DNA of 58,328 nucleotides, from NCBI GenBank assembly GCA_900100895.1, contig FMTX01000024.1, forward strand, positions 1 through 58,328. The letters run 5' to 3'. Each line of letters begins with the position of its first letter. Positions within the stretch are counted from its first letter, which is position 1. A program made the position numbers and the translations under genes. The notes beneath the pieces are model-generated. The model had not been told where the DNA came from, did not search any database, and saw only the letters and a program-made list of their open reading frames with translations. Source of the stretch: Lachnospiraceae bacterium YSD2013 (GTDB taxonomy: Bacteria; Bacillota; Clostridia; Lachnospirales; Lachnospiraceae). Positions 26,794 to 35,717 of the stretch are shown here, piece after piece.

Positions 26794-27030
26794 ATGATTA
26801 CATTGTTATTAGGCATAGCCCTTGCGGTTTTAGGTATAAGAATATTTCTTGGTTTGATAGGTATTTTCGGAAAGCTTTCACTGATCTTCATCGGTGTGTG
26901 CGGACTGGCACTTATCGGAGCCGTAATCGCACTCGTATTTAAACTTGTATTTGCGGCAGTTCCGATCCTGTGTCTCGCAGGCGGATGCTACTTAATCTAC
27001 AAGGTATTTGCTGAAAAACAGACCGCGTAG
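26794..27030 (+). CDS. Small hydrophobic membrane protein
   Basis: A 78-aa protein composed of two or three transmembrane segments with Gly-rich contacts, no polar motif and a short charged tail (FAEKQTA). AGGAGG stands 8 nt before the ATG. It is a single-gene unit with its own terminator. No family was recognised. Confidence 0.65.
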   Translation: MITLLLGIALAVLGIRIFLGLIGIFGKLSLIFIGVCGLALIGAVIALVFKLVFAAVPILCLAGGCYLIYKVFAEKQTA

Positions 27031-27058
27031 GCGGCAGTCTTAATAATCCTTTTCAAAG

Positions 27059-27090
27059 AGGCGTCGGGTTTAAGCCCGGCGCTTTCTTTG
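27059..27090 (+). terminator. Rho-independent terminator
   Basis: GCGTCGGG pairs with CCCGGCGC (one G-U), followed by TTTCTTTG. Confidence 0.8.
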
Positions 27091-27149
27091 TGCGTATTTG
27101 CGGGCGGTTGCGGGCTTTTAGACGCGTGCGTGGCGGTAAAAGAAAACGA

Positions 27150-27178
27150 TTGACAACGCGAACAATTGTTCGTATACT
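27150..27178 (+). promoter_or_regulatory. SOS promoter: consensus -35/-10 with LexA box between
   Basis: TTGACA (27150-27155), 17-bp spacer, TATACT (27173-27178). The spacer holds CGAACAATTGTTCG (27159-27172), a perfect palindrome that matches the Gram-positive LexA box CGAAC-N4-GTTCG. A LexA dimer here would block RNA polymerase directly. A second, imperfect copy (CGAACAAATGTACG, 27193-27206) overlaps the start codon. Confidence 0.88.
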
Positions 27179-27199
27179 TATATTAAAGAGGGCGAACAA

Positions 27200-28627
27200 A
27201 TGTACGAGATAGTTAATGATTATACTACAATGGATAAGCTTAGGATTCTTGCCGACGCGGCCAAGTACGACGTGGCTTGTACATCGAGTGGAGTGGATCG
27301 TAAGGGCAAGGAAGGGTTCCTCGGGAATTCCTGTGCGGCGGGCATATGTCATTCTTTTGCGGCGGACGGAAGATGCATATCGCTTCTTAAGATTCTTATG
27401 AGCAACCATTGTATTCACGACTGCAAGTATTGTCTTAACAGGCGCTCTAACGACGTGGAGAGGGCGACGTTTCTGCCTGATGAGATATGCAAGCTGGTTA
27501 TAGAGTTCTATAAGAGGAATTATATCGAGGGGCTTTTCTTAAGCTCCGGTGTGCTTAACAGTCCCGAGTATACGATGGAGCTTATATGCAGGACGCTTAG
27601 CATGCTTCGTAATAAGTATCGCTTTAACGGGTATATTCACGTTAAGGCTATTCCCGGTGCCCCGGCGGAGCTTCTGGCTCAGGCGGGCTTACTTGCCGAC
27701 CGTATCAGTCTGAACATAGAGCTTCCTAACAGCGAGAGCCTTAAGAAGCTTGCGCCCGGTAAGAATTTCAACAATATAGTTAAGCCTATGGCGAGCATCA
27801 GCAGTACCATCGCGGCTCACAGGGTTGCTGCGGGTAAGACGCCCTATATGGAACGCAGTAAGATTAATAACAGGCTTGAGAACAATATCTTTTCCAAGAT
27901 GAGGATTGAGGCGGCGCAGAGCAATTCGATTCTGGTGCCGGAGAGGGCGCTGGATAGGGATTTGAGCAGACCTTTTGCGCCTGCGGGCATGAGTACGCAG
28001 ATGATTATCGGCGCGACGCCGGATACGGATTTGGAGCTTATTACGGTGACGGAGCAGTTGTATAAGAGCATGGATCTTAAGCGAGTGTTCTATTCGGCAT
28101 ACGTTCCGCTTAATGACGATGCGGCACTTCCGGCCAAGGGCACGGCGGTTCCGTTACTTAGGGAGCATAGGCTTTATCAGGCGGACTGGTTGCTTAGATA
28201 CTATGGGTTCGCGGCATCGGAGCTCTTAAGCCCCGAGAGACCCAATTTCAATGAGGTAATAGACCCTAAGTGCGACTGGGCGGTAAGGCACCTGGATGTG
28301 TTCCCGGTTGAGGTTAATACTGCGCCTGCGGATATATTGATAAGAGTGCCCGGTATCGGCCCTAAGAGCCTTGAGAGGATATTCAGGGCGAGACGCTACG
28401 GCGGGCTTACTTTTGACGCGCTTAAGAAGATGGGTGTGGTGCTTAAGCGTGCCAAGTACTTTATTACCTGTGGTGGCAAGATGATGGACAGAATTCCTAT
28501 CGAGGAGCGCTTTATAGTCAACAGACTTACTGATGTGGATCGAAGAGAAGTGTACAGCTTCACCGACAGGACTACGTATAGGCAGATGAGCCTCTTTGAT
28601 ATGGGTATGAAGGCGGTGAGCGGATGA
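27200..28627 (+). CDS. Radical SAM protein, DNA modification/repair family (TIGR03916-type)
   Basis: A 475-aa radical SAM enzyme. The 4Fe-4S motif CIHDCKYC (C-x3-C-x2-C, near residues 75-82) opens the barrel; a conserved region with additional cysteines (CTSSGV, CAAGICHSF) precedes it. A C-terminal helix-hairpin-helix (IRVPGIGPKSLERIF, near 385) suggests DNA binding. The family always sits next to a DUF4130 protein, as here (4-bp overlap), and is described as a putative DNA repair or modification enzyme. Its reaction is unknown. The LexA box in its promoter independently supports a DNA-damage role. Confidence 0.92.
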   Translation: MYEIVNDYTTMDKLRILADAAKYDVACTSSGVDRKGKEGFLGNSCAAGICHSFAADGRCISLLKILMSNHCIHDCKYCLNRRSNDVERATFLPDEICKLVIEFYKRNYIEGLFLSSGVLNSPEYTMELICRTLSMLRNKYRFNGYIHVKAIPGAPAELLAQAGLLADRISLNIELPNSESLKKLAPGKNFNNIVKPMASISSTIAAHRVAAGKTPYMERSKINNRLENNIFSKMRIEAAQSNSILVPERALDRDLSRPFAPAGMSTQMIIGATPDTDLELITVTEQLYKSMDLKRVFYSAYVPLNDDAALPAKGTAVPLLREHRLYQADWLLRYYGFAASELLSPERPNFNEVIDPKCDWAVRHLDVFPVEVNTAPADILIRVPGIGPKSLERIFRARRYGGLTFDALKKMGVVLKRAKYFITCGGKMMDRIPIEERFIVNRLTDVDRREVYSFTDRTTYRQMSLFDMGMKAVSG

Positions 28628-29376
28628 CGGTATTTACGTGCGGTGACAGTCTTGAGGCTATGCTTACTTGTATATACGATGCTTGGTATAGTAGGCTCGG
28701 GCACGACAATGTGAGACTTGAGATTGAGCCTATAGAACAGCTTAATATGTTTGATACTTACGTACATGTCGAGGCTGACGAGCGCAAGGCTATGGCTGTT
28801 GCCGATGCGGTCAATATGAAGATTTCGCCGGCCTTTTACGGGGAGATTGTGTATTGTCTCGGAGCATATGAGAGAGATGTGTTGGATACGGTATACAGAG
28901 TGCTGGTGTTAGGGTTCAAGCACGGCGCGGGTGTACTGGACGCATACGGGTATGAGGCAGTGTCGCGCTTTAAGGCTATCAGAATCCGCTATGGCAGGGA
29001 GGCAAGCAGCTTCCTTGAATTCGTGCGCTTTAATCTGGTGGAAGGCGTCTATGTGGCTCATTTCGAGCCTAAGAGCAGAGTGTTGCTTACAGTGGCGGAG
29101 CACTTCGCCGACAGGATGCCTTCGGAGCATTGGATGATTATAGACGACGTTCATAGGGAGGCGGCGGTTCATCCCTGCAATGAGCAGTATTATATTCGCA
29201 AGCTAAGCGCCGAGGAGTATGACAGACTCAAGGCGACGGAAGACTACGATGATTCTTTTACCGAGCTTTGGAAGGTGTATTTTAAGGAGATAGCCATTAA
29301 GGAGCGCGAGAATTATCGCTGTCAGCTTACACATTTCTCCAAGTGGAAGCGTAAGCATGTTACGGAATTTGCGTAA
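28624..29376 (+). CDS. DUF4130 DNA-metabolism protein (TIGR03915-type)
   Basis: A 250-aa partner of the radical SAM protein. The C-terminal DUF4130 core is visible: FLEFVRFNLVEGVYVAHFEP, then LLTVAEHFADRMPSEHWMIID and DVHREAAVHP. In other bacteria this domain is fused to a uracil-DNA glycosylase, which is absent here. It starts inside the stop of the upstream gene (ATGA overlap) and shares its SOS promoter. The biochemical role is not established. Confidence 0.9.
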   Translation: MTVFTCGDSLEAMLTCIYDAWYSRLGHDNVRLEIEPIEQLNMFDTYVHVEADERKAMAVADAVNMKISPAFYGEIVYCLGAYERDVLDTVYRVLVLGFKHGAGVLDAYGYEAVSRFKAIRIRYGREASSFLEFVRFNLVEGVYVAHFEPKSRVLLTVAEHFADRMPSEHWMIIDDVHREAAVHPCNEQYYIRKLSAEEYDRLKATEDYDDSFTELWKVYFKEIAIKERENYRCQLTHFSKWKRKHVTEFA

Positions 29377-29437
29377 CCGATAGGTAACATATTTGTAAGA
29401 ATTCGTTTTTGCTGTGGCTTTTTTCCCAACCGTATGA

Positions 29438-29500
29438 TACAATCGTCTCAATAAAAACGTTTTACGCGTTCCGACTGCGGAACGGGCGGTTCAGACCGCC
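29438..29500 (+). promoter_or_regulatory. GH5 gene leader: -10 box, LacI-like palindrome, two tandem hairpins
   Basis: TACAAT (29438-29443) is a probable -10; the -35 is weak. AAAACGTTTT (29454-29463), a palindrome with the central CG of LacI-family operators, lies near the expected transcription start. Two hairpins follow: GTTCCG-actg-CGGAAC (29468-29483) and GGCGGT-tcag-ACCGCC (29485-29500). There is no U-tract after them. The sequence suggests control by a carbohydrate-responsive LacI-type repressor; the repressor is not in this window. Confidence 0.5.
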
Positions 29501-29514
29501 GATGGGGTGAGAGT

Positions 29515-30543
29515 ATGAAACAGATGGATGGGTATCTCAGAGGAGTTAACCTGGGCGGTTGGCTTTCTCAGTGCGGTCCGAATTATACGGAAGAGCACTA
29601 CAATTCCTTTATAACCGAAAGTGATATTAAGACCATTAAAGAGTGGGGACTCGATCATGTAAGACTCCCCCTTGATTATAATGTTGTGCAGCGTGAAGAC
29701 GGAAGCTTCATTGAAAGCGGCTTTAAGCACGTCGACGACTGTATAGCATGGTGTAAGAAGTATGGTCTTAAGATTGTATTAGACCTTCACAAGACTTGCG
29801 GTTTTATCTTTGACGATCCCGAGTATTGCAATTTCTTTACCGATGAGAAGCTTCAGAAGATGTTTAAAGATCTGTGGCTTGAGTTTACGCGCAGATACGG
29901 TAAGGAAGAGATTATGGCTTTCGAACTTCTTAACGAAGTTACGGAATACAGAATGGCCGAGGCTTGGAACCGTATTTCCACCGAGACCATTAAGATGATT
30001 CACGACATAGTTCCCGAGAAGACCATTATCATCGGCGGTATCTACAACAGCAGTATTGTAGGACTTACATTACTTCCCAAGCCCGTAGATGATAATGTGG
30101 TATATACATTCCACTGCTACGATCCCATGATTTTCACACATCAGGGAGCAGGCTGGATTCCCGTTATGCCTCGTGACTTTAGGACTGCCTATAAGCGTAA
30201 GGTAAGCGAGTTAAGAGACGACTCCAACCGTGTATTCGGTCCCGATTATGACGACCAGTACAAGGACTTACCGGACGGTATCATAGATTCGGGCTTCTTC
30301 TTTAACGACTTTAAGAAAGCTATAGAAGTAGCCGAGAAGTACAACGTTCAGTTATATTGCGGCGAGTACGGAGTAATCGAACTTGCAGATCGTGAGAGCA
30401 CCCTTGCATGGTATAGAGACATTCACGCAGCACTCGATAAGTACAATATCCCCCGCAGCGCATGGTCATTTAAGCGCATGGACTTCGGCCTTTCAGACAG
30501 TCTGAACGACGGAATAAGAGAAGAAATTTTGAAGAATTTATAG
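29515..30543 (+). CDS. Glycoside hydrolase family 5 (cellulase-type)
   Basis: A 342-aa TIM-barrel glycosidase. The N-terminal GVNLGGWL and the DHVRLPLDYNVV strand are typical of GH5. Acid/base Glu is E141 in FELLNEVTE and the nucleophile is E284 in YCGEYGV. HCYDPMIFTHQG supplies the substrate-stabilising His/Tyr. No signal peptide is present, so it acts inside the cell on imported oligosaccharides (beta-glucan or mannan type). GGGGTGAGAG precedes the ATG. It is monocistronic. Confidence 0.93.
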   Translation: MKQMDGYLRGVNLGGWLSQCGPNYTEEHYNSFITESDIKTIKEWGLDHVRLPLDYNVVQREDGSFIESGFKHVDDCIAWCKKYGLKIVLDLHKTCGFIFDDPEYCNFFTDEKLQKMFKDLWLEFTRRYGKEEIMAFELLNEVTEYRMAEAWNRISTETIKMIHDIVPEKTIIIGGIYNSSIVGLTLLPKPVDDNVVYTFHCYDPMIFTHQGAGWIPVMPRDFRTAYKRKVSELRDDSNRVFGPDYDDQYKDLPDGIIDSGFFFNDFKKAIEVAEKYNVQLYCGEYGVIELADRESTLAWYRDIHAALDKYNIPRSAWSFKRMDFGLSDSLNDGIREEILKNL

Positions 30544-30744
30544 TCAGAAATTGACTTTGAAAAATTTTTTTTAAAAAGTTTTTCACATTAATTATTTTTT
30601 AATACCTATATTGCATAATACTATCATACCCCATAACCCCAATGTACCATTCTCAAAGAGAGAGAGAAGATGCTAAGTATCTTCTCTTTCTTTTTGCTTT
30701 TTTAAGGGATAAAATGAAGGAAATACAATACAGAGGAGGTATTT
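30544..30744. other. AT-rich intergenic region with terminator
   Basis: 201 nt, strongly AT-rich. It contains the terminator at 30662-30697 and nothing else that can be named. Confidence 0.5.
30662..30697 (+). terminator. Rho-independent terminator
   Basis: GAGAAGAT (30664-30671) pairs with ATCTTCTC (30679-30686), followed by TTTCTTTTT. Confidence 0.75.
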
Positions 30745-31914
30745 ATGAGGGATTTTAAGAAACTTGACAACCTGCTTAACACATTTGTGGAGCAGGGCAC
30801 CAACCCCGGTTGCGCGGTTGCGATAATGCAGGGGGACGAAATGATTTATCATGGGGAAGCGGGTTATGCGGACATTGAGGCCGGCAAGAAAGTGGATGTA
30901 CACAGTATGTTCAGCCAGGCTTCGACGACGAAGCTTTTTACTTACGCAATCCTTGGCATGATTTTTGAAGAGGGAAAGTTCCTCTTCAGCGATCCGCTTT
31001 ATTATTATCTGCCTGAGTGGAAGAACACTCAGAAGTATATTAAGCTTCCAAACGGCGAGATTGATACGGCTCCGCTTGATAAGCCCATCACCATTCGCGA
31101 CGCTGTAGCTATGATGTGCGGACTGCCTTACTGCATGATGCCTGCTATCAACCCTACAACGCCTACCTTGGCGGCTATGAGCAAGCAGATGGAGGAATTG
31201 CTTAAGAAAGGTCCCAGCACGATTCAGGAGGAAGTACGGGCCATGTCACAGGTGCCTGTAATGTTTGAGCCCGGCTCACACTGGCTTTACGGCTTCGGCT
31301 CCGAGATTACCGGTGTGCTGGTAGAGACCTTCGAGGGCAAGCCTTTGAGAGAGGTATTCAAGGATCGCCTTATCGACCCGCTTGAGCTTGAGGACGCAGA
31401 TACTTTTGCGAGACCTCACAACAGAGACAGAATCGTAACGAACTACGCCAAGAAGGGACCCGGACAGTTCGAGCCTACTAAGTATTTCTTAACACCCGAG
31501 CCCGACAGCGTTCCCGCAGGCGCAAGACCGAACCTGCTTATCAGCGCGCATGATTTTGCAGTATTCATGCAGATGCTTGCTAACGGCGGTACTTACAAGG
31601 GACGCAAGTTCTTAGGCAGCGGCACCGTTGCTATGCTTCATGAGAATCAGTTAGGCCCCGTACAGCTTAAGGACTTCGAGAACGATTATCTCGCAGGCTA
31701 CGGCTACGGCCTCGGCTTCCGTACACTCATGACTCAGAAGTACGGCCACAACGGCCACCTTGGCAACTTCGGCTGGACCGGCGGCACAGGTATCTGGGTA
31801 GAAGCCGACCCCACCGACAAATTCGCGGTAGCCTACATGCACAACATGGCTCCTAACGAAGAACTCTATCACCACCACAGAGTTCGCGCAGTGGTTAACG
31901 GCATAATGCTGTAA
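30745..31914 (+). CDS. Serine hydrolase, beta-lactamase (class C) family
   Basis: A 389-aa esterase/peptidase of the class C beta-lactamase superfamily. The catalytic motif is S60-T-T-K63 in FSQASTTKLF. YGFGSE (near 185) stands in the YxN position and GHNGHLGNFGWTGG near the C-terminus replaces the KTG/HxG box. No signal peptide is present, unlike true beta-lactamases, so an intracellular esterase or transacylase is more likely than antibiotic resistance. AGGAGG precedes the ATG. Confidence 0.9.
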   Translation: MRDFKKLDNLLNTFVEQGTNPGCAVAIMQGDEMIYHGEAGYADIEAGKKVDVHSMFSQASTTKLFTYAILGMIFEEGKFLFSDPLYYYLPEWKNTQKYIKLPNGEIDTAPLDKPITIRDAVAMMCGLPYCMMPAINPTTPTLAAMSKQMEELLKKGPSTIQEEVRAMSQVPVMFEPGSHWLYGFGSEITGVLVETFEGKPLREVFKDRLIDPLELEDADTFARPHNRDRIVTNYAKKGPGQFEPTKYFLTPEPDSVPAGARPNLLISAHDFAVFMQMLANGGTYKGRKFLGSGTVAMLHENQLGPVQLKDFENDYLAGYGYGLGFRTLMTQKYGHNGHLGNFGWTGGTGIWVEADPTDKFAVAYMHNMAPNEELYHHHRVRAVVNGIML

Positions 31915-31916
31915 TA

Positions 31917-31950
31917 AAAAAGAGGGTCACAACTGTGACCCTCTTATTAT
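31917..31950. terminator. Bidirectional terminator
   Basis: AGAGGGTCAC pairs with GTGACCCTCT (31935-31944) with A-run before and T-rich sequence after. It separates the hydrolase from the convergent histidine kinase. Confidence 0.85.
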
Positions 31951-31962
31951 GTCTAGAGAAAT

Positions 31963-33864
31963 CTAGCCTTTAGTCTTATCCTTCGGCAGATACTTAAGCA
32001 ACATCCGCTCTAACGCCGCACTCTCGATCGGCTTGGTAAGGTAATCCGTGAAGCCTTCAGCCAGGTAGCGTTCTCTCGCGCCGGAAACAGCATCGGCGGT
32101 AAGGCACACGATAGGAGTTTCTTTGTTAAGACCGCCATCCTGGGTGCGCATGATAGGAAGGGCCTCAGCGCCGTCCATACCGGGCATACGGTTGTCGAGG
32201 AGAATTGTATCGTATTTTTTCTCCGTGGTCTTAACAAGGGCCTCAGCCGCGCCCGTAGCGGTATCTATCTTAATCTTGGTCTTCTTAAGAAGCGCGCGCA
32301 CGACAGTCAGATTAATAAGCGTATCGTCCACCACCAGAATCTCGGCATCGGGAGCATGGAACAGCTCCTTATAGCCGCCATCCGAAGCGGAAGCCGAGCT
32401 GAACTTCTTTCGATAATCGCCGATAGCATCGTCCTCGTGAATCTTCTGCGGAATGCGTAAAAAGAAAGTGGACCCCTTCCCATATTCACTCTCGACACTA
32501 ATCGTACCGTCCATCATAACCAGAAGCCGCTTAACAATCGTAAGACCGAGACCGGTACCCTCGATAGTCTTATTACGATCCATGTCGGCACGGTCGAATT
32601 TCTCAAATACCTTGTCTATATCCTCGGGCTTAATGCCTATGCCCGTATCGGTAACCCTCACAAGCAGATTACAGTCATCGCCCGAGCGATTATAATTTAC
32701 CGAAAGCGTCACGCTGCCCTTCTCGGTATACTTAACAGCATTGTTCAGAACGTTCGTAATAATCTGCCTGATACGAATCTCGTCGCCGCACAGACCGTCG
32801 GGCAACGTTTCATCGACGTTAACGTTAAAAGCAAGGTTCTTTTCCCGTGCCTTAACGGATATCATAACGACCACATCATTGATAAGCGAGCTGAACTTGT
32901 AAGGCGCCTCCGTAAGCTCCATCTTGCCCGCTTCAATCTTCGACAGATCCAGAATGTCGTTGATTATCGAAAGAAGGCTTCGACCGGCGCTCTCGATATT
33001 ACGAGAATAATCCGCAATCTTCTCATCCTTCGCCTCACGCATAATCATCTCGTTCATACCGATGACCGCATTGATGGGGGTACGAATCTCGTGAGACATA
33101 TTGGCGAGGAAATCGGACTTGGAGCGATTGGCCTCGTCGGCCTTAAGCCTTGCCTGCTCAAGTTCCTTCATGGTGGCGATGAGGTTCTTGTAGTCGGGAG
33201 TCTCAACGCCCATGTAGAAGATGTAAAGGCCCAGAATCGCGCCGAAATAGTTAAAGTAAATCTCCGTAGGATTGAACACCTCGAAGACTATGACACCGAT
33301 AGTCACACTGAAAGCCGCTATAGCGGTAATACGTGCACGCCGGTTCAATTCCTTACTGTTGACAAAGAAAACAACCATCGCGTACAGCAAATAATAAATC
33401 TCCGCGAAGTACGCCAGAATATATTTGGGAACCGTAGGAAGCAGATACGAGTACTTATCCTCACCGATATTCGGAATAGTGACAAGCGCGCTCACCACAG
33501 CCAGCGCGAAAAGCCCTACCAAAAGTATCTCGTTAACAACAGAAAAAAACTTCCTGCGCTTCGTAGTCACAAAGAAACTCTCCGCATAAATCGCGAAGAA
33601 ATAGGTTAACATAACATTGGAAAAGAAAGATAACACATAGACAATAAGCCTTACGTAATAAGGCACAAAGAAAATCGGAGTGCGCCTGAACAAGACGTCA
33701 CAGCACGTTATTATATTGCCCAAAAGCAGAATGTAGGTGAAGTTTCTGAAAGTCAGATTCTTTTGCTTTACTTCAGTGCCGCTGACGGTTACCAGAATAC
33801 AAAGGGTAACGTTAAATACAAATGCGGCAATCATGAAGGAAAGATCGTACAGTGCCTCGCTCAC
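31963..33864 (-). CDS. Hybrid sensor histidine kinase with receiver domain
   Basis: A 633-aa membrane kinase. Residues 1-220 hold about seven transmembrane helices forming a sensory domain. A coiled linker (222-250) leads to the HisKA domain with phospho-acceptor H258 (NMSHEIRTP). The ATPase domain has N-box NVLNNAVKYT and G-boxes DTGIGI and GTGLGL. The C-terminal receiver has phospho-acceptor D557 in LLDNRMPGMDG. There is no DNA-binding output and no adjacent response regulator; it may signal through an Hpt protein elsewhere or to the diguanylate cyclase divergent from it. Confidence 0.93.
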   Translation of the reverse strand: MSEALYDLSFMIAAFVFNVTLCILVTVSGTEVKQKNLTFRNFTYILLLGNIITCCDVLFRRTPIFFVPYYVRLIVYVLSFFSNVMLTYFFAIYAESFFVTTKRRKFFSVVNEILLVGLFALAVVSALVTIPNIGEDKYSYLLPTVPKYILAYFAEIYYLLYAMVVFFVNSKELNRRARITAIAAFSVTIGVIVFEVFNPTEIYFNYFGAILGLYIFYMGVETPDYKNLIATMKELEQARLKADEANRSKSDFLANMSHEIRTPINAVIGMNEMIMREAKDEKIADYSRNIESAGRSLLSIINDILDLSKIEAGKMELTEAPYKFSSLINDVVVMISVKAREKNLAFNVNVDETLPDGLCGDEIRIRQIITNVLNNAVKYTEKGSVTLSVNYNRSGDDCNLLVRVTDTGIGIKPEDIDKVFEKFDRADMDRNKTIEGTGLGLTIVKRLLVMMDGTISVESEYGKGSTFFLRIPQKIHEDDAIGDYRKKFSSASASDGGYKELFHAPDAEILVVDDTLINLTVVRALLKKTKIKIDTATGAAEALVKTTEKKYDTILLDNRMPGMDGAEALPIMRTQDGGLNKETPIVCLTADAVSGARERYLAEGFTDYLTKPIESAALERMLLKYLPKDKTKG

Positions 33865-34017
33865 TTCGGTCCTCCTGATTTAAAGTGATTAAATTGTATC
33901 ACATTATTAATTAACAAAGAGAAAAACTGTCATATTTGTGACATTTTGAATTATTGGTTGCTTGCTATTGATTACAATATACGAAATGGGGAATGCATGT
34001 GTAAAGGAGAAAATTGA

Positions 34018-34248
34018 ATGGAGAGCAGCGCTTTACTTGATGATTTACGTTCAATGCCCGCAGAAGCAAGGATTATGTACTTAGAAAATGCCGAGGAAGA
34101 GGACTTGCAACAGATTATGGAGGAACTGTTAAAAGAAATCTACTCCGACGCCAAAAAGGCTGAGGAATTTGAGGTAATCGATAAACACAAGGGGAAAAGT
34201 GCGGACTTGTCCACGGCTAAGTGGATACAGATTCTTTTGGACTTATAG
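34018..34248 (+). CDS. Small acidic helical protein upstream of the GGDEF gene
   Basis: A 76-aa acidic, mostly helical soluble protein (LDDLRSMPAEARIMYLENAE, then EEDLQQIMEELLKEI). GGAG precedes the ATG. It ends 12 nt before the diguanylate cyclase and is divergent from the hybrid kinase. Its size, charge and position recall small phosphotransfer or adaptor proteins, but no histidine motif of an Hpt domain is present (the only His lies in IDKHKGK). The function is unknown. Confidence 0.65.
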   Translation: MESSALLDDLRSMPAEARIMYLENAEEEDLQQIMEELLKEIYSDAKKAEEFEVIDKHKGKSADLSTAKWIQILLDL

Positions 34249-34260
34249 ACGGACCGCTTA

Positions 34261-35607
34261 ATGGTGAACGGAATGAACCTTAATCAAAAAGATGCCAACA
34301 TGATAGCAACCGCGCTGGCGGGGCATTTTGTCAGCATGTATTATGTCGATATCGAGACCGGGCACTTCAAGCAGATGGTGCAGCCGCACGTTACCGGCGT
34401 GAGCGGCATGCCCGAAGAGGGGGACGATTTCTTTAGCCTGGCCAAAGAAAACGCGCCTTCTTTTGTCGACGCCGCCGACCTTGATAAATTGCTGGTGGTC
34501 TATGGCAAGAAAGCGATTCTTAAGCGGCTTGAGAATAATGTGCCGCTTGTGGTCGAATGTCGAGTGCTGGCCCACGGAGTGGTGGAGCATGTGCGCCAGG
34601 TTACGCTGCTGTGCGAAGATAAGAAGCATATATTATGCTGCCTAGAAAATATAGACAGGGAATACCTCGAGAAGGCGGAGCAGGAAAAGAACCTCCGGTC
34701 GGCAGAGCGAAAGGCAAATATCGATGCGCTTACCGGAATTAAGAACCGCAACGCGTTCCTCGAGAGCCTGGAAGAAATCAACGGAGACATTATCAAGGGA
34801 AAAAGCACGAAGCCCTTCGCAGTGTTGGTGTGCGATGTCAACGGATTAAAACATATAAATGATACCAGAGGCCACAGCTTCGGCGACGAGGTTATTAAGA
34901 GAGCCGCCCGAATGATCTGCGAGACCTTCAAGCACAGCCCTGTATTCAGAACCGGCGGCGATGAATTCGTTGCAGTGCTTACGGACGGGGACTATGAGAA
35001 GAGAGACAAGCTGTTAGAGGCGCTTAGGGAAGTGTCGCTTAAGAACGCAAAGACCCGCACGGGCCCGGAAGTTGCAAGCGGCATGGCAGAATACCGGGCT
35101 GGCATTGATAAGAACTTTAACAATGTATACGAGCGCGCCGACGCCGAAATGTATGAAAACAAAAAGGCCATGAAAGCCAACAAAGTCGCGGACAGCATCA
35201 GGTATACGGGAGAAAAGGACAGCCTTATTACCGACGAAAGAAAGCGCCTCCTCGACGGAATGTTCGGAGCACTTTATACCGTGGCGGGCGAAAGCTATAT
35301 ATACATCAACGATTTGAGATACGACTATTCACGGTGGTCATTAAAGCTGGTTAATGATTTCGGGCTTAAGTCCGAGTACATGTATCACGCCGATAAAATC
35401 TGGCATGACTATATCCACCCGGATGACATGGAAAGCTATGACGAGGCCGTGGAAGCGGTTCTGCGTGGCGATATGGAGCTGCGACCGCTAGTGTATAGGG
35501 CTAGAAAGGCGGACGGAACCTATGCCATTCTCTCTACAAGAGGATTCGTGTTAACCGACAGTGCCGGGGAGCCGGAGTACTTCGGGGGAATAATAATACC
35601 GCATTAA
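34261..35607 (+). CDS. Diguanylate cyclase with C-terminal PAS domain
   Basis: A 448-aa protein in three parts: N-terminal PAS/GAF-like sensor (1-135), a complete GGDEF domain with catalytic G232-G-D-E-F236 and the substrate block CDVNGLKHINDTRGHSFGDE, and a C-terminal PAS-like domain (about 320-448). It should make cyclic di-GMP. No RxxD inhibitory site is visible just before GGDEF. The start is ATG 34261 or ATG 34273; the latter has GGTGAACGGA upstream. It follows the small helical protein in the same unit. Confidence 0.9.
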   Translation: MVNGMNLNQKDANMIATALAGHFVSMYYVDIETGHFKQMVQPHVTGVSGMPEEGDDFFSLAKENAPSFVDAADLDKLLVVYGKKAILKRLENNVPLVVECRVLAHGVVEHVRQVTLLCEDKKHILCCLENIDREYLEKAEQEKNLRSAERKANIDALTGIKNRNAFLESLEEINGDIIKGKSTKPFAVLVCDVNGLKHINDTRGHSFGDEVIKRAARMICETFKHSPVFRTGGDEFVAVLTDGDYEKRDKLLEALREVSLKNAKTRTGPEVASGMAEYRAGIDKNFNNVYERADAEMYENKKAMKANKVADSIRYTGEKDSLITDERKRLLDGMFGALYTVAGESYIYINDLRYDYSRWSLKLVNDFGLKSEYMYHADKIWHDYIHPDDMESYDEAVEAVLRGDMELRPLVYRARKADGTYAILSTRGFVLTDSAGEPEYFGGIIIPH

Positions 35608-35614
35608 TGATTGT

Positions 35615-35650
35615 GTCGGGAGCACCGGTGGGGGCTCCCGATTTTTTCTT
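35615..35650 (+). terminator. Rho-independent terminator
   Basis: TCGGGAGC pairs with GCTCCCGA (35634-35641), followed by TTTTTTCTT. Confidence 0.88.
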
Positions 35651-35717
35651 TTGTTGCTTGTGGAGAAATTGTGATATAATCGAATAAATGTGAAAGAAAC
35701 TGAAAGGAGAATGGTAA

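Noticed and set aside
29468-29500. Riboswitch before the GH5 gene
   Set aside because: Two simple 6-bp hairpins lack any conserved riboswitch core or alternative terminator.
30745-31914. Antibiotic resistance beta-lactamase
   Set aside because: It has the SxxK motif but no signal peptide and lacks the usual YxN and KTG boxes; it fits intracellular esterase-type homologues better.
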